Positions 8,638-18,137 of a stretch of DNA of 64,000 nucleotides are shown here, piece after piece. The notes beneath the pieces were generated by a model. The model was given only the letters and a program-made list of their open reading frames with translations. It had not been told where the DNA came from and did not search any database. Origin of the DNA: Sphingopyxis panaciterrulae (GTDB lineage Bacteria > Pseudomonadota > Alphaproteobacteria > Sphingomonadales > Sphingomonadaceae). The stretch lies in assembly GCF_014199295.1 (NCBI RefSeq), contig NZ_JACIJH010000001.1, positions 310,001-374,000 on the forward strand. Reading direction: 5' to 3'. Position 1 is the first letter of the stretch. Each line of letters opens with the position of its first letter. Both the position numbers and the translations under genes were made by a program.

Positions 8638-11523
8638 ATGCCCCGTCTTCACCGCCTTGCCTTTGCCCTTGCCGCGTCGACCGCGCTGGTCGCCGCCGGT
8701 CCCGCGCTCGCCAAGGCAAAGGCAGGTCAGGCCGCGCCGATTGCGGAACTCGTGAAGGCGGTCGACATTCCCTATCAGGCCTTCACGCTCGACAACGGGC
8801 TGCGCGTGATCGTCCATGAGGACCATAAGGCGCCCGTGGTCGCGGTGTCGGTGTGGTACCGCGTCGGGTCGAAGAACGAGCCCCAGGGCAAGACCGGTTT
8901 CGCGCATCTGTTCGAGCATCTGATGTTCAACGGGTCGGAGAATGCGCCCGGCGATTTCTTCGAGCCGCTCGAACAGGTCGGGGCGACCGACAGCAACGGC
9001 ACGACCAACATGGACCGCACCAATTATTTCGAGACGGTGCCGACCGGCGCCCTTGACCGCGCGCTGTTCCTGGAAAGCGATCGCATGGGGCATCTGCTCG
9101 GCGCGGTGACGCAGGAAAAGCTCGATAACCAGCGCGGCGTCGTCCAGAATGAGAAGCGCCAGGGTGACAACCAGCCTTTCGGCCTGCTGCGCTACGAGAT
9201 TTTCGAGAATCTCTTCCCCTCGGGCCATCCCTATCATCACAGCACCATCGGTTCGATGGCCGACCTCAATTCGGCGACGCTGGATGATGTGAAGGCGTGG
9301 TTCACGGGTCATTACGGTCCCAACAACGCGGTGCTGGTGCTCGCCGGCGACATCGACCTTGCGACCGCCAAGGCGAAGGTGGGCGAATGGTTCGGCGACA
9401 TTCCGCGCGGTCCCGAGGTGCAGATGCCGAAGGTGACGGTGCCGACGCTGCCCGCGCCCTTCGCCAAGCAGGTGCATGACCTGATTCCGACCACGCGCAT
9501 CTATCGCATGTGGGCGATTCCCGGCCTGAACGATCCCGAGGCGGTGCCGTTGCAGATGGCGATGGGCGTGCTCGGCGGCCTGTCGAGCTCGCGCCTCGAC
9601 AATGCGATGGTGCGCAAGGACCCGGTCGCGGTCAGCGTCGCCGCCTATGCACAGCCGTTCGAGGATGCCGGCATCCTGATCGTCCAGGCCGACGTCAAGG
9701 AGGGCGTCGATCCGGAGCTGGTCGGCAAGCGCCTCGACGAGGAGATCGCGAAATTCCTGGCGACCGGCCCGACCGCCGACGAATTGCAGCGCACTGCGGC
9801 GAGCACGCTCGGCGGCACCATCGCAGGGCTCGAATCGGTCGGCGGCTTTGGCGGCAAGGCGGTGACGTTGGCCGAGGGCGCGCTCTATTCGAACGACCCT
9901 GCCTATTACAGGACCGAGCTTGCCCGCATGGCGAAGGCGACCCCTGAAGAGGTGAAGGCGGTCGCGAACAAATGGCTGTCGCGCCCGGCCTTTTCGCTGA
10001 CCTATGTTCCCGGCGAACGCACCGAGGGCGGCGAGAATCGCGGCGGCGCGGTGCGGGCGGACAAGGCGACCGCGGCGGTAGCGCCCGATCGCTATTGGAA
10101 CCCGGCGCTCGGCGATGTCGGTCCCGATACAGGCGTGGGGACCGCGACCGCGATCGCCGACCGGTCGCAACTGCCGCCGGTCGCGGCGCTGACGGCACTC
10201 GATTTTCCGGCAATCGAGCGCGCGACGCTGAAGAATGGGATGGAAGTCGTCTTCGCGCATCGCGACGCGGTGCCGACGGTACAGGTCGCGGTCAGTTTCG
10301 ACGCCGGCTATGCCGCCGACCCGCACGACGCGCTTGGCACCCAGGCGCTGATGCTCAGCCTGATGGACGAGGGCACGACACACCTCGATTCGATCGCCTT
10401 TGCCGAGGCGAAGGAGCGGCTCGGCGCGGCGATCAGTGGATTCGCCAACGCCGACGAGACGATTTTCAGCCTGTTCGCATTGAAGCCCAATCTGCGGCCC
10501 TCGCTCACGCTGCTCGCCGACTATATCCGCAATCCCGCCTTCGACGCGAAGGAGTTGGAACGGGTGCGGGCGCAGCAGCTCAACCGGCTGAAATCGGAGT
10601 TGAACAACCCACGTGCGATCGCCTCGCGCGTGCTGATGCCGGCGCTTTATGGCGCCGACTATCCCTATGGGATTCCGCCCTCGGGCCTCGGCAACGCCGC
10701 GGCGGTGAAGGCGGCGACGCGCGACCAGCTCGCGACGTTCCACGACACATGGATTCGCCCCGACAATGCACGCATCTTTGTCGTCGGCGATACGACGCTG
10801 GCCGAAGTGAAGAAAGAGCTCGACGCGACGCTCGGCGAGTGGAAGTCACCCGCGACGTCGAAATCCGAAAAGAATTTCGATGCGGCGATCCCCGAGCCGC
10901 AGCCGCGCATCCTGCTCGTCGACCGGCCCAAGTCGCCGCAATCCATCATCATGGCGGGCAAGGTGCTGGGCGTGAAGGGCGGCGACCATCTCGAGATATT
11001 GCGCGCCGCCAACGAGGTATTCGGGGGCAGTTTCCTGTCGCGTTTCAACATGAACCTGCGCGAGACCAAGGGCTGGTCCTATGGTGTCTATTCGCAGGTG
11101 TCGGGTGACAAGGAGCGGCTGGCCTGGGTCGCCGTCGCGCCGGTTCAGGCCGACCGCACCGGCGATTCGATCAAGGAGTTCCGCAGCGAGCTGACCGCTT
11201 TCCTGAACGACAAGGGGACGACGCCGGCCGAGCTGGAACGTACGATCAACAGCAATGTACGCGCGCTGCCGGGCAGCTTCGAAACCTCGGACGACGTGCT
11301 GGGCGGCATTCGTTCGATCGTCAAGTTCGGCCGGGCGGACGATTATTACGAAAAGCTGCCCGCAACCTATGAAGCGATGACTGCGGCCGAGATCGATGCG
11401 GCGGCGCGCAAGGCGCTGAGCGTCGACGATCTCGTTTACGTCGTCGTCGGCGATGTCGCGACGGTGAAACCGCAGCTTGACGGACTGGGACTGACTGTGG
11501 AAACAGCGACACCGGCTAATTAA
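8638..11523 (+). CDS. M16 family zinc metalloprotease (pitrilysin-like), first copy
   Basis: Exported zinc peptidase of about 961 residues with two M16 halves. The start has GAGAGG 7 bases upstream and a signal peptide ending in GPALA. The inverted zinc motif HxxEH is at residues 90-94 (HLFEH), and the downstream zinc glutamate region is in the QRGVVQNEKRQGDNQ segment. The C-terminal half (from about 525) keeps the M16 fold (NMNLRETKGWSYGVYS) but lacks the zinc motif, as is normal. The next large gene, 12249-15122, is a close paralogue. Family members degrade peptides in the periplasm. Confidence 0.94.
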   Translation: MPRLHRLAFALAASTALVAAGPALAKAKAGQAAPIAELVKAVDIPYQAFTLDNGLRVIVHEDHKAPVVAVSVWYRVGSKNEPQGKTGFAHLFEHLMFNGSENAPGDFFEPLEQVGATDSNGTTNMDRTNYFETVPTGALDRALFLESDRMGHLLGAVTQEKLDNQRGVVQNEKRQGDNQPFGLLRYEIFENLFPSGHPYHHSTIGSMADLNSATLDDVKAWFTGHYGPNNAVLVLAGDIDLATAKAKVGEWFGDIPRGPEVQMPKVTVPTLPAPFAKQVHDLIPTTRIYRMWAIPGLNDPEAVPLQMAMGVLGGLSSSRLDNAMVRKDPVAVSVAAYAQPFEDAGILIVQADVKEGVDPELVGKRLDEEIAKFLATGPTADELQRTAASTLGGTIAGLESVGGFGGKAVTLAEGALYSNDPAYYRTELARMAKATPEEVKAVANKWLSRPAFSLTYVPGERTEGGENRGGAVRADKATAAVAPDRYWNPALGDVGPDTGVGTATAIADRSQLPPVAALTALDFPAIERATLKNGMEVVFAHRDAVPTVQVAVSFDAGYAADPHDALGTQALMLSLMDEGTTHLDSIAFAEAKERLGAAISGFANADETIFSLFALKPNLRPSLTLLADYIRNPAFDAKELERVRAQQLNRLKSELNNPRAIASRVLMPALYGADYPYGIPPSGLGNAAAVKAATRDQLATFHDTWIRPDNARIFVVGDTTLAEVKKELDATLGEWKSPATSKSEKNFDAAIPEPQPRILLVDRPKSPQSIIMAGKVLGVKGGDHLEILRAANEVFGGSFLSRFNMNLRETKGWSYGVYSQVSGDKERLAWVAVAPVQADRTGDSIKEFRSELTAFLNDKGTTPAELERTINSNVRALPGSFETSDDVLGGIRSIVKFGRADDYYEKLPATYEAMTAAEIDAAARKALSVDDLVYVVVGDVATVKPQLDGLGLTVETATPAN

Positions 11524-11549
11524 CATCAGTTTCAGTAGGAGAGTCCGAG

Positions 11550-11852
11550 ATGTCTCAAGTCGATGGCAGCTACGAGTGCGTGACCAAGTCGCCGATGGGC
11601 GACCAGAAGTCTGTTTTCACCGTCCAGAGCGACGGCGACAGCTTCACCGGGCAGAATGCGGGCGCCATGGGCTCGCTCGACGTCGAGAATGGCAAGGTCG
11701 ACGGCAACAAGCTGACCTGGACCATGAACATGAAGGTGCCGATGCCGATGACCCTCGAATGCGAGGCGACGATCGACGGCGACGCGCTGACCGGCACGAT
11801 CAAGGCCGGGCCGTTCGGCTCGATGGCGATGACCGGTACGCGCCAGGGCTGA
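11550..11852 (+). CDS. Conserved hypothetical protein, 100 residues
   Basis: Begins 26 bases after the first M16 gene with AGGAG 10 bases before its ATG, so it is probably co-transcribed with it. There is no signal peptide or membrane segment. The sequence (DGSYECVTKSPMGDQKSVFTVQSDGDSFTGQNAGAMG...) is a run of short alternating beta strands rich in Gly, Thr and Met, reminiscent of small beta-barrel ligand-binding proteins. I know proteins of this look only as uncharacterised, so no function is assigned. Confidence 0.75.
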   Translation: MSQVDGSYECVTKSPMGDQKSVFTVQSDGDSFTGQNAGAMGSLDVENGKVDGNKLTWTMNMKVPMPMTLECEATIDGDALTGTIKAGPFGSMAMTGTRQG

Positions 11853-11875
11853 TCACCCGGCGGGTTCGGGACCGG

Positions 11876-11911
11876 GGCCGTTCGTTGCCGAGGCGACGGA
11901 CGGCCTCTTTT
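11876..11911 (+). terminator. Rho-independent terminator after the M16/hypothetical pair
   Basis: GGCCGTTCGT (11876-11885) pairs with ACGGACGGCC (11896-11905), with one G-T pair, around a 10-base loop. TCTTTT follows directly. Confidence 0.7.
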
Positions 11912-11980
11912 CGTTTGGGGGCTTCCCTCCTGTCTAAGTGTGAGGTCCACCGTGGGGTGTGGAGCTGCCATACCCCCCCT

Positions 11981-12076
11981 TTCGTCATCCCGGGCTTGAT
12001 CCGGGATCCCGCTTTTTGATGGACAGAGCAGGTTTCGATCTCAAGCGGGACCCCGGATCAAGTCCGGGGTGACGAA
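11981..12076. repeat. REPIN-like inverted repeat, family B
   Basis: Two arms of about 34 bases (11981-12014 and about 12043-12076) are inverted around a 28-base spacer. Each arm is itself a hairpin: ATCCCGG...CCGGGAT in the left arm and ACCCCGG...CCGGGGT in the right. It fills much of the 396-base gap 11853-12248, where I otherwise see only the terminator at 11876-11911. Confidence 0.85.
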
Positions 12077-12248
12077 GGATGAGACGGCGAATTCCGGGTC
12101 GAGACCGGTCATTCATATCGCAGGCTTTGCGAGCCGCGCATCCCTGCCTTTACCGTCGACCCGTCGCTCGTCGAAAACCCCTTGGCGTCCGTCGGCGGAG
12201 GTTCGATAGTCGGCGGAGATATATCGCGTTCAGCAAACGGGGGAAATC

Positions 12249-15122
12249 ATGCAGAAATCCAAGCTGTCGGCCTCGCTGGCCGTGCTCGCGCTGGTGCTGG
12301 CGAGTGCGCCGCTCGCCGCTGTGGCGGAGAAGCCCGCTGCCGCATCGTCCGAGGCCAAGGCGCTCGCCGCGACGGTCGCCGCGGTCGATATTCCCTATGA
12401 GCGCTTCCAGCTCGGCAACGGGCTGACCGTGCTCGTCCACACCGACCGCAAGGCGCCGATCGTTGGGGTGACGACCTATTATCGCGTCGGGTCGAAGAAC
12501 GAGCCCAAGGGCAAGACCGGTTTCGCGCATCTGTTCGAGCATCTGATGTTCGGCGGCAGCGAGAATGTGCCCAATTTCGACGAGCCGCTCGAGGCGGCGG
12601 GGTCGACCCCGACCAACGGATCGACCTGGCTCGACCGTACCAACTATGTCGAGACGGTCCCGACGGGTGCGCTCGACCTGGCGCTGTTCATGGAAAGCGA
12701 CCGCATGGGGCATCTGCTCGGCGCGGTGACGCAGGAGAAGCTCGACCAGCAGCGCGGCGTCGTCCAGAACGAAAAGCGGCAGGGCGACAACCAGCCCTAT
12801 GGTATCGTCGATTATGAGGCGCAGGACGCGCTGTTCCCGGTCGGCCACCCCTATCGCCATTCGACGATCGGCTCGATGGCCGACCTCAACGCCGCGAGCC
12901 TCGACGATGTGAAGCAATGGTTCCGCGACAATTACGGGCCGAACAATGCGGTGCTGGTGCTCGCCGGCGACATCGACGCGGCGACCGCGAAGGCAAAGGT
13001 CGAGCGCTGGTTCGGCGACATTCCGGCCGGCCCAGCGATCGCTGCGGTCGATGCGCCGGTGCCGACGCTCGACAAGCCGTTCGCGAAGACGATCACCGAT
13101 CAGGTCGCGACGACGCGCCTTTATCGCAACTGGGCGGTGCCGGGGCTCAACGACCCGAGCTATCCGGCGCTGAACGCGGGGATGTATATCCTCGGCGGGC
13201 TTGCGAGCTCGCGGCTCGACAATCTGCTGGTGCGCAAGGAACAGCTCGCGGTGGCGGTGACCGCCTATCTGGTGCCCTTTCAGCACGCGTCGATGGTGCA
13301 GAGCTATATCGACGTGAAGCCCGGGGTCGACGTCGCGCAGGCCGAGGCGCGCTATGACGCGATCCTCGCCGACTTCGTCAAGAACGGCCCGACGCAGGCG
13401 GAACTCGACCGCGCGGTCGCCAGCCTGGTATCGGCGCAGGTCGGTCAGCTCGAGCAGGTGGGCGGCTTCGGCGGCAAGGGCGCGACGCTGGCCGAAGGGC
13501 TCGTCTTCTCGAACGATGTCGAGAAGTACAAAAAGGACCTGGCGGCGCTCGCCGCGCTGACGCCCGCCGACGTGCGCGACGCGATGCAGAAATGGCTGAC
13601 GCGCCCGGTGGCGGCGATCCGCGTCGATCCCGGTCAGCGCACCGAAGGCGGCGAGAATCGCGGCGGCTGGGAAAAGGCCGGCAGCCCGCGGATCGGATAT
13701 TATCGGGCCGCCGATGCGGACCAGGCCGCTCCCGTCTCGACGCCGGCGGCGACCGCCAAGCGCAGCTTCCCGTCGGTCGAGCCGGTCGGCAGCTTCGATT
13801 TTCCTGCGATCGAGCATGCGACGCTGAAGAACGGCATTCCCGTCACCTTCGCGAAGCGTAGCGCGGTACCGAAGGTGACGGTGACGGTGAGTTTCGACGC
13901 CGGCTATGCCGCCGATGCGTCCGACGCGCGCGGCACGCAGAGCTTCATGGCGGCGATGCTCGACGAGGGCACCAAAAGCCGCGACGCGATTGCGATCGCC
14001 GAGGAGCAGGAGCGGCTGGGCGCCAGCATCAACGTGGGGGCGGGGCTCGATTCGACTTTTGTGTCGCTCGACACGCTGAGCAGCAACCTGATGCCGTCGC
14101 TGGCGCTGATGGCCGATATCGTCCGCAACCCCGCCTTTGCGCCCGCCGAGGTCGAGCGCGTCCGCGACCAGCGGATCGCGGAGATCGCTCAGGAGGAGAA
14201 CAGCCCTTTCCTGCTCGCGCTGCGAGCGCTGCCGCCGCTGATCTATGGCGCGAACCATCCCTATGGCGCGCCGATGACGGGCAGCGGCAGCCGCGCCGTC
14301 GTCGCGAAGCTGACCCCCGCCGATCTGGCCGCGGCGCATGCGGCGTCGATCCGGCCCGATACGGCGCGGATCGTCGTCGTCGGCGATGTCGACAAGGCGG
14401 CGGCGGTCGCGGCGCTCGACCGCGCATTCGGAGACTGGGCCGCGCCGGCGACCCCGGCGGCGACCAAGGCGTTCGATCTCGCCATTCCCGAACAGCCCCA
14501 GCATATCGTGCTGATCGACCGGCCCGGCGCGCCGCAGTCGGTCATCGCCGCGGGCCGGGTGCTGCCCGAGACCGGCAAGGACGCGAACGAGGTGCTGAAG
14601 GCCTCGAACGAAATTCTCGGCAATGGATTCCTGTCGCGGCTCAACCAGAATCTGCGCGAAACCAAGGGCTGGTCCTATGGCGTTCGCTCGGTGATCCAGG
14701 AGACCGAGGGCCGGATGCCCTTCTATGTCCAGGCGCCGGTGCAGAGCGATCGCACCGGCGACGCGATCGCCGAGATGCTGCGCGAGATGCGCGATTATCC
14801 GGCGGCGCGCGGCGCGACGGCGGTGGAGGTCAACCGGATCAGGGAAGGCAATATTCGCGGCCTGCCGAACCGGTTCGAGACGCGGGGACAGATCGCGAAC
14901 GGGATCGAGCAGATCGTCCGCTTCGGCCGGCCCGACGATTATTACGAGACGCTGCCCGCGGTCTATGGCGCGCTGACGGCCGAAAGCCTGAACGCGGCGG
15001 CGGCGAAGGACCTGCAGCCGGGCCACCTCGTCATCGTCGTCGTCGGCGATGCGAAGACGGTGAAGCCGCAACTCGCCAAGCTGGGCCTGCCGATCGAGGA
15101 GCAGGCGCCGCCGCAGGAATAG
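12249..15122 (+). CDS. M16 family zinc metalloprotease, second copy
   Basis: Paralogue of the gene at 8638-11523, 957 residues, with a signal peptide (MQKSKLSASLAVLALVLASAPLAA) and GGGGGA just upstream of the ATG. The zinc motif HLFEH is at residues 94-98. The QRGVVQNEKRQGDNQPYG segment carrying the third ligand is nearly identical to the first copy, and the C-terminal half again has RETKGWSYGV. Both halves and the length are complete. The copies are well diverged, so the duplication looks old. A repeat and a terminator separate it from the upstream genes, so it probably has its own promoter in 12077-12240. Confidence 0.94.
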   Translation: MQKSKLSASLAVLALVLASAPLAAVAEKPAAASSEAKALAATVAAVDIPYERFQLGNGLTVLVHTDRKAPIVGVTTYYRVGSKNEPKGKTGFAHLFEHLMFGGSENVPNFDEPLEAAGSTPTNGSTWLDRTNYVETVPTGALDLALFMESDRMGHLLGAVTQEKLDQQRGVVQNEKRQGDNQPYGIVDYEAQDALFPVGHPYRHSTIGSMADLNAASLDDVKQWFRDNYGPNNAVLVLAGDIDAATAKAKVERWFGDIPAGPAIAAVDAPVPTLDKPFAKTITDQVATTRLYRNWAVPGLNDPSYPALNAGMYILGGLASSRLDNLLVRKEQLAVAVTAYLVPFQHASMVQSYIDVKPGVDVAQAEARYDAILADFVKNGPTQAELDRAVASLVSAQVGQLEQVGGFGGKGATLAEGLVFSNDVEKYKKDLAALAALTPADVRDAMQKWLTRPVAAIRVDPGQRTEGGENRGGWEKAGSPRIGYYRAADADQAAPVSTPAATAKRSFPSVEPVGSFDFPAIEHATLKNGIPVTFAKRSAVPKVTVTVSFDAGYAADASDARGTQSFMAAMLDEGTKSRDAIAIAEEQERLGASINVGAGLDSTFVSLDTLSSNLMPSLALMADIVRNPAFAPAEVERVRDQRIAEIAQEENSPFLLALRALPPLIYGANHPYGAPMTGSGSRAVVAKLTPADLAAAHAASIRPDTARIVVVGDVDKAAAVAALDRAFGDWAAPATPAATKAFDLAIPEQPQHIVLIDRPGAPQSVIAAGRVLPETGKDANEVLKASNEILGNGFLSRLNQNLRETKGWSYGVRSVIQETEGRMPFYVQAPVQSDRTGDAIAEMLREMRDYPAARGATAVEVNRIREGNIRGLPNRFETRGQIANGIEQIVRFGRPDDYYETLPAVYGALTAESLNAAAAKDLQPGHLVIVVVGDAKTVKPQLAKLGLPIEEQAPPQE

Positions 15123-15189
15123 CTATGCCCGGATGACGGACGGGGTTGGCTCTGGTCAAACGGAGCGGCTCCGTCCATATGTTGCTGCA

Positions 15190-16443
15190 ATGCACAATCC
15201 GACCGCCCCCGCCGCGCCGACGCGCCCCCGCCTGCCCGGCGACCGCGAAATGGTGATGATGATGGCGATGGTGATGGCGCTCAACGCCCTCGCCATCGAT
15301 TCGATGCTGCCCACCTTGCCCGCGATCGGCGAGGCGCTGGGCGTGACTGTCGCCAACGACCGGCAATATGTGATCTCCATCTATCTGCTCGGCGTCGGCT
15401 TCGGCTCGCTCCTCTACGGGCCGCTAGCCGACCGTTTCGGGCGCAAGGGCGTGCTGGTGCCGGCGCTGATCGCCTATACGGTCTTCGCGATCGGCAGCGG
15501 GCTGTCGATGAGCTTTCCGATGCTGCTGGCGCTGCGCTTCGGCCACGGCTTCGTCAGCGCGGCGCTGGGCGTGGTCGTCATCGCGGTGATCCGCGACCTG
15601 TTCGTCGGCGACGCGATGGCCAAGCGCATGTCGCTGATCTTTCTGGTCTTCATGATCGTACCGATCATCGCGCCGTCGATCGGCGCCGGGGTCGCGGCGC
15701 TGGCGGGCTGGCGCGCGATCTTCTTCGTCTTCGCCGCGATGAGCCTGCTGATGATCGCGTGGCTGCGCCGCCTGCCCGAAACGCTCGAGCCGCAGGACGT
15801 GCGCCGGCTCGACTGGCGGACGATGATCGCGGGCTGGCTGACGGTCACGCGCCACCGCCGTGCCGCGGGCTATATGATCGCGTCCGGCCTGATGCAGGGG
15901 GCGCTGTTCGGCTATCTCAATAGCAGCGAGCAGATCATCGCCGAGGTGTTCGACGCGCGCGCGCTGTTCCCGCTGATATTCGCGTGCGTCGCGATCGGCA
16001 TCGCCATCGCCAATTTCTCGAACGCGCGGATCGTCGAGCGTTTCGGCGCGCGGCGCGTGTCGCAGGCCGCGGTCTTCGCCTTCATGGTCACGGCGCTCGC
16101 GCAGATCGTCGCGGCGCTCAGCGGTGTCGAGACGCTGACCATGTTCACGCTGCTGATGATGGTCAACGTCGGCCTGATCGGGTTCATCGGCGGCAATTTC
16201 GGGTCGATCGCGATGGAGGATTTCGGCCATATGGCGGGTGTCGCCTCCTCCTATCAGAGTTTCGCCAAGACGCTGCTCGCGGCGGTCGTCGGCGCGCTGA
16301 TCGGGCAGCAATATGATGGAACGACGCTGCCGCTCGCCTATGCCTTCATGATCTGCGCCGTGACGGGGCTGCTGCTCGTCCTGTGGGCCGAGCGCGGCAG
16401 ATTGTTCACCCGGCCGGGCACCGCGCCCAAAAGCCCTTTCTGA
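15190..16443 (+). CDS. MFS transporter, Bcr/CflA-type drug efflux
   Basis: Inner-membrane major-facilitator pump of about 417 residues with twelve predicted helices. ALAIDSMLPTLPAIGEALGV in helix 1 and YGPLADRFGRKG between helices 2 and 3 are the signature regions of the Bcr/CflA drug-resistance group (DHA1). The ATG at 15190 is preferred; the frame opens at 15133, but the extra 19 residues are not hydrophobic or conserved-looking. It is convergent with the permease gene, and a bidirectional terminator lies between them. Confidence 0.88.
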   Translation: MHNPTAPAAPTRPRLPGDREMVMMMAMVMALNALAIDSMLPTLPAIGEALGVTVANDRQYVISIYLLGVGFGSLLYGPLADRFGRKGVLVPALIAYTVFAIGSGLSMSFPMLLALRFGHGFVSAALGVVVIAVIRDLFVGDAMAKRMSLIFLVFMIVPIIAPSIGAGVAALAGWRAIFFVFAAMSLLMIAWLRRLPETLEPQDVRRLDWRTMIAGWLTVTRHRRAAGYMIASGLMQGALFGYLNSSEQIIAEVFDARALFPLIFACVAIGIAIANFSNARIVERFGARRVSQAAVFAFMVTALAQIVAALSGVETLTMFTLLMMVNVGLIGFIGGNFGSIAMEDFGHMAGVASSYQSFAKTLLAAVVGALIGQQYDGTTLPLAYAFMICAVTGLLLVLWAERGRLFTRPGTAPKSPF

Positions 16444-16453
16444 CGGGCAGAGA

Positions 16454-16475
16454 AAAGGGGGCCGAAGCCCCCTTT
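16454..16475. terminator. Bidirectional terminator between efflux pump and permease
   Basis: AAAGGGGGC (16454-16462) and GCCCCCTTT (16467-16475) form a nine-base stem closed by CGAA. A-rich sequence lies on one side and T-rich on the other, suiting both convergent genes. Confidence 0.8.
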
Positions 16476-16477
16476 CC

Positions 16478-18010
16478 CTATTCGGCGATCGGAGGCACCG
16501 GCTGCGGCGGTGCGTCGGGATCATCCTCGTGCACCTCCACGATCCCGCGGCCGACATGGCTGCGCGACCGGCTGTAGAGGAAATAGACGAGCAGGCCGAC
16601 CGCGGCCCAGATCAGGAAGAGGATGATGCTCTTGTGATCGAGGTTGAAGAAGAGATAGATGCAGCCCGCGATCGCGACCGGCGCGGTGATGAAGATCGCC
16701 GGCGTGCGGAAGGGGCGATGGCGTCCGGGATCGGTCCGGCGGATCACCAGCACCGCGATCGACACCGCGGCAAAGGCGAACAGCGTACCCGAGTTGGAGA
16801 TGTTCGCGAGCTGCCCCACGGGGAAGAAGGCGGCGAACAGCGCCACCGCGACGCCGGTGATGATCGTGATGACATGCGGCGTGTGGAATTTCGGATGGAT
16901 CTTCGAAAAGGCCTGCGGCAGCAGACCGTCGCGGCTCATCACGAAGAAGATGCGGGTCTGGCCGAACATCATCATCAGGATGACCGACGGCAGCGCGAGA
17001 CCAGCCGCGAGGCCGATCAGATTGCCGACCTGCGTCCAGCCGATCTCGCGCATCGACCAGGCCAGCGCCTCCTTCGAGCAGACCACCGCCTGATCGGCGA
17101 TCGCGCCGCATGCGGCCGCCAGTTCGCGGCTGCCGGGTTCGAGCGCATGGCCGGTGGCGGCGTCGATGCCCATCGGCTGCGCGCCGACGCTGCCGATGAC
17201 GCCCGCCGCGACGAGCAGATAGAAGATGGTGCAGATCGCGAGGCTGCCGATCAGGCCGATCGGCATGTTGCGCTGCGGATTCTTGGTTTCCTCCGCCGCG
17301 GTCGACACCGCGTCGAAGCCGACATAGGCGAAGAAGATAGAGGCGGCCGCGGCGCCGATGCCGCCGATGCCGAGCGGAGCGAAAGGCTCGAAATTCTGCA
17401 TGTTCATCACCGGCACGGCGAGGATGATGAAGACGGTCAGCGCGAGAACCTTGATGACGACCAGGATCGCGTTCACCGTCGCCGACTCGCGCGTGCCGAT
17501 CACCAGCAGCCAGGTCACCAGACCGGCGATGAGCATCGCGGGCAGGTTGATCATGCCGCCGTCGAACGGCCCGAGCACGAGGGTCGGTGGCAAGTGGATG
17601 CCGAGGCCATTTTGCAGCAGCCCGACGACATAGCCCGACCATCCGACCGACACCGCGCCGGCCGCAACGGCATATTCGAGGATCAGCGCCCAGCCGACCA
17701 TCCAGGCGATCATTTCGCCCATCACGGCATAGCTGTAGGTATAGGCGGAGCCCGAGACGGGCACCATCGACGCCATTTCGGCATAGCAGAGCGCCGCGAA
17801 GGCGCAGACGAAGCCGGCGATGACGAAGCTGACCATCATGCCGGGGCCCGCCTTTTGCGCAGCCTCGGCCGTCAGCACGAAGATTCCGGTGCCGATCACC
17901 GCGCCGATGCCCAGCATGGTGAGCTGGAAGGCGCCTAGCGTTCGCGTCAGCGATTTCTTTTCCGCCGTCGCCAAAATGGCGTCCAACGGTTTGACCCGGC
18001 CAAATATCAT
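16478..18010 (-). CDS. APC family amino-acid permease
   Basis: Inner-membrane amino-acid/cation symporter of 510 residues with about twelve to thirteen helices. The N-terminal GIGAVIGTGIFVLTA is the unwound helix-1 motif of the APC superfamily, and GFDAVSTAAEETKNPQRNMPIG in helix 6 is typical of the cationic amino-acid transporter (CAT/YfnA) group. AAGGGG stands about 10 bases before the ATG. The cytosolic tail ends in EDDPDAPPQPVPPIAE. Substrate specificity is not readable from sequence. It is a single gene, convergent with the MFS pump and separated from pbpC by 127 bases. Confidence 0.9.
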   Translation of the reverse strand: MIFGRVKPLDAILATAEKKSLTRTLGAFQLTMLGIGAVIGTGIFVLTAEAAQKAGPGMMVSFVIAGFVCAFAALCYAEMASMVPVSGSAYTYSYAVMGEMIAWMVGWALILEYAVAAGAVSVGWSGYVVGLLQNGLGIHLPPTLVLGPFDGGMINLPAMLIAGLVTWLLVIGTRESATVNAILVVIKVLALTVFIILAVPVMNMQNFEPFAPLGIGGIGAAAASIFFAYVGFDAVSTAAEETKNPQRNMPIGLIGSLAICTIFYLLVAAGVIGSVGAQPMGIDAATGHALEPGSRELAAACGAIADQAVVCSKEALAWSMREIGWTQVGNLIGLAAGLALPSVILMMMFGQTRIFFVMSRDGLLPQAFSKIHPKFHTPHVITIITGVAVALFAAFFPVGQLANISNSGTLFAFAAVSIAVLVIRRTDPGRHRPFRTPAIFITAPVAIAGCIYLFFNLDHKSIILFLIWAAVGLLVYFLYSRSRSHVGRGIVEVHEDDPDAPPQPVPPIAE

Positions 18011-18137
18011 AGAAATATCCCCTTGTCGGGCGGCCGTCGACGGCGCCCTCTCCTGGCGGCGCAGACTAGCCGCTCCTTCCGTCAGCGCAACTTAATTTCA
18101 CGGGACCAGCGCGGCTTTCGGTGGGGTCCAGCCGCGC

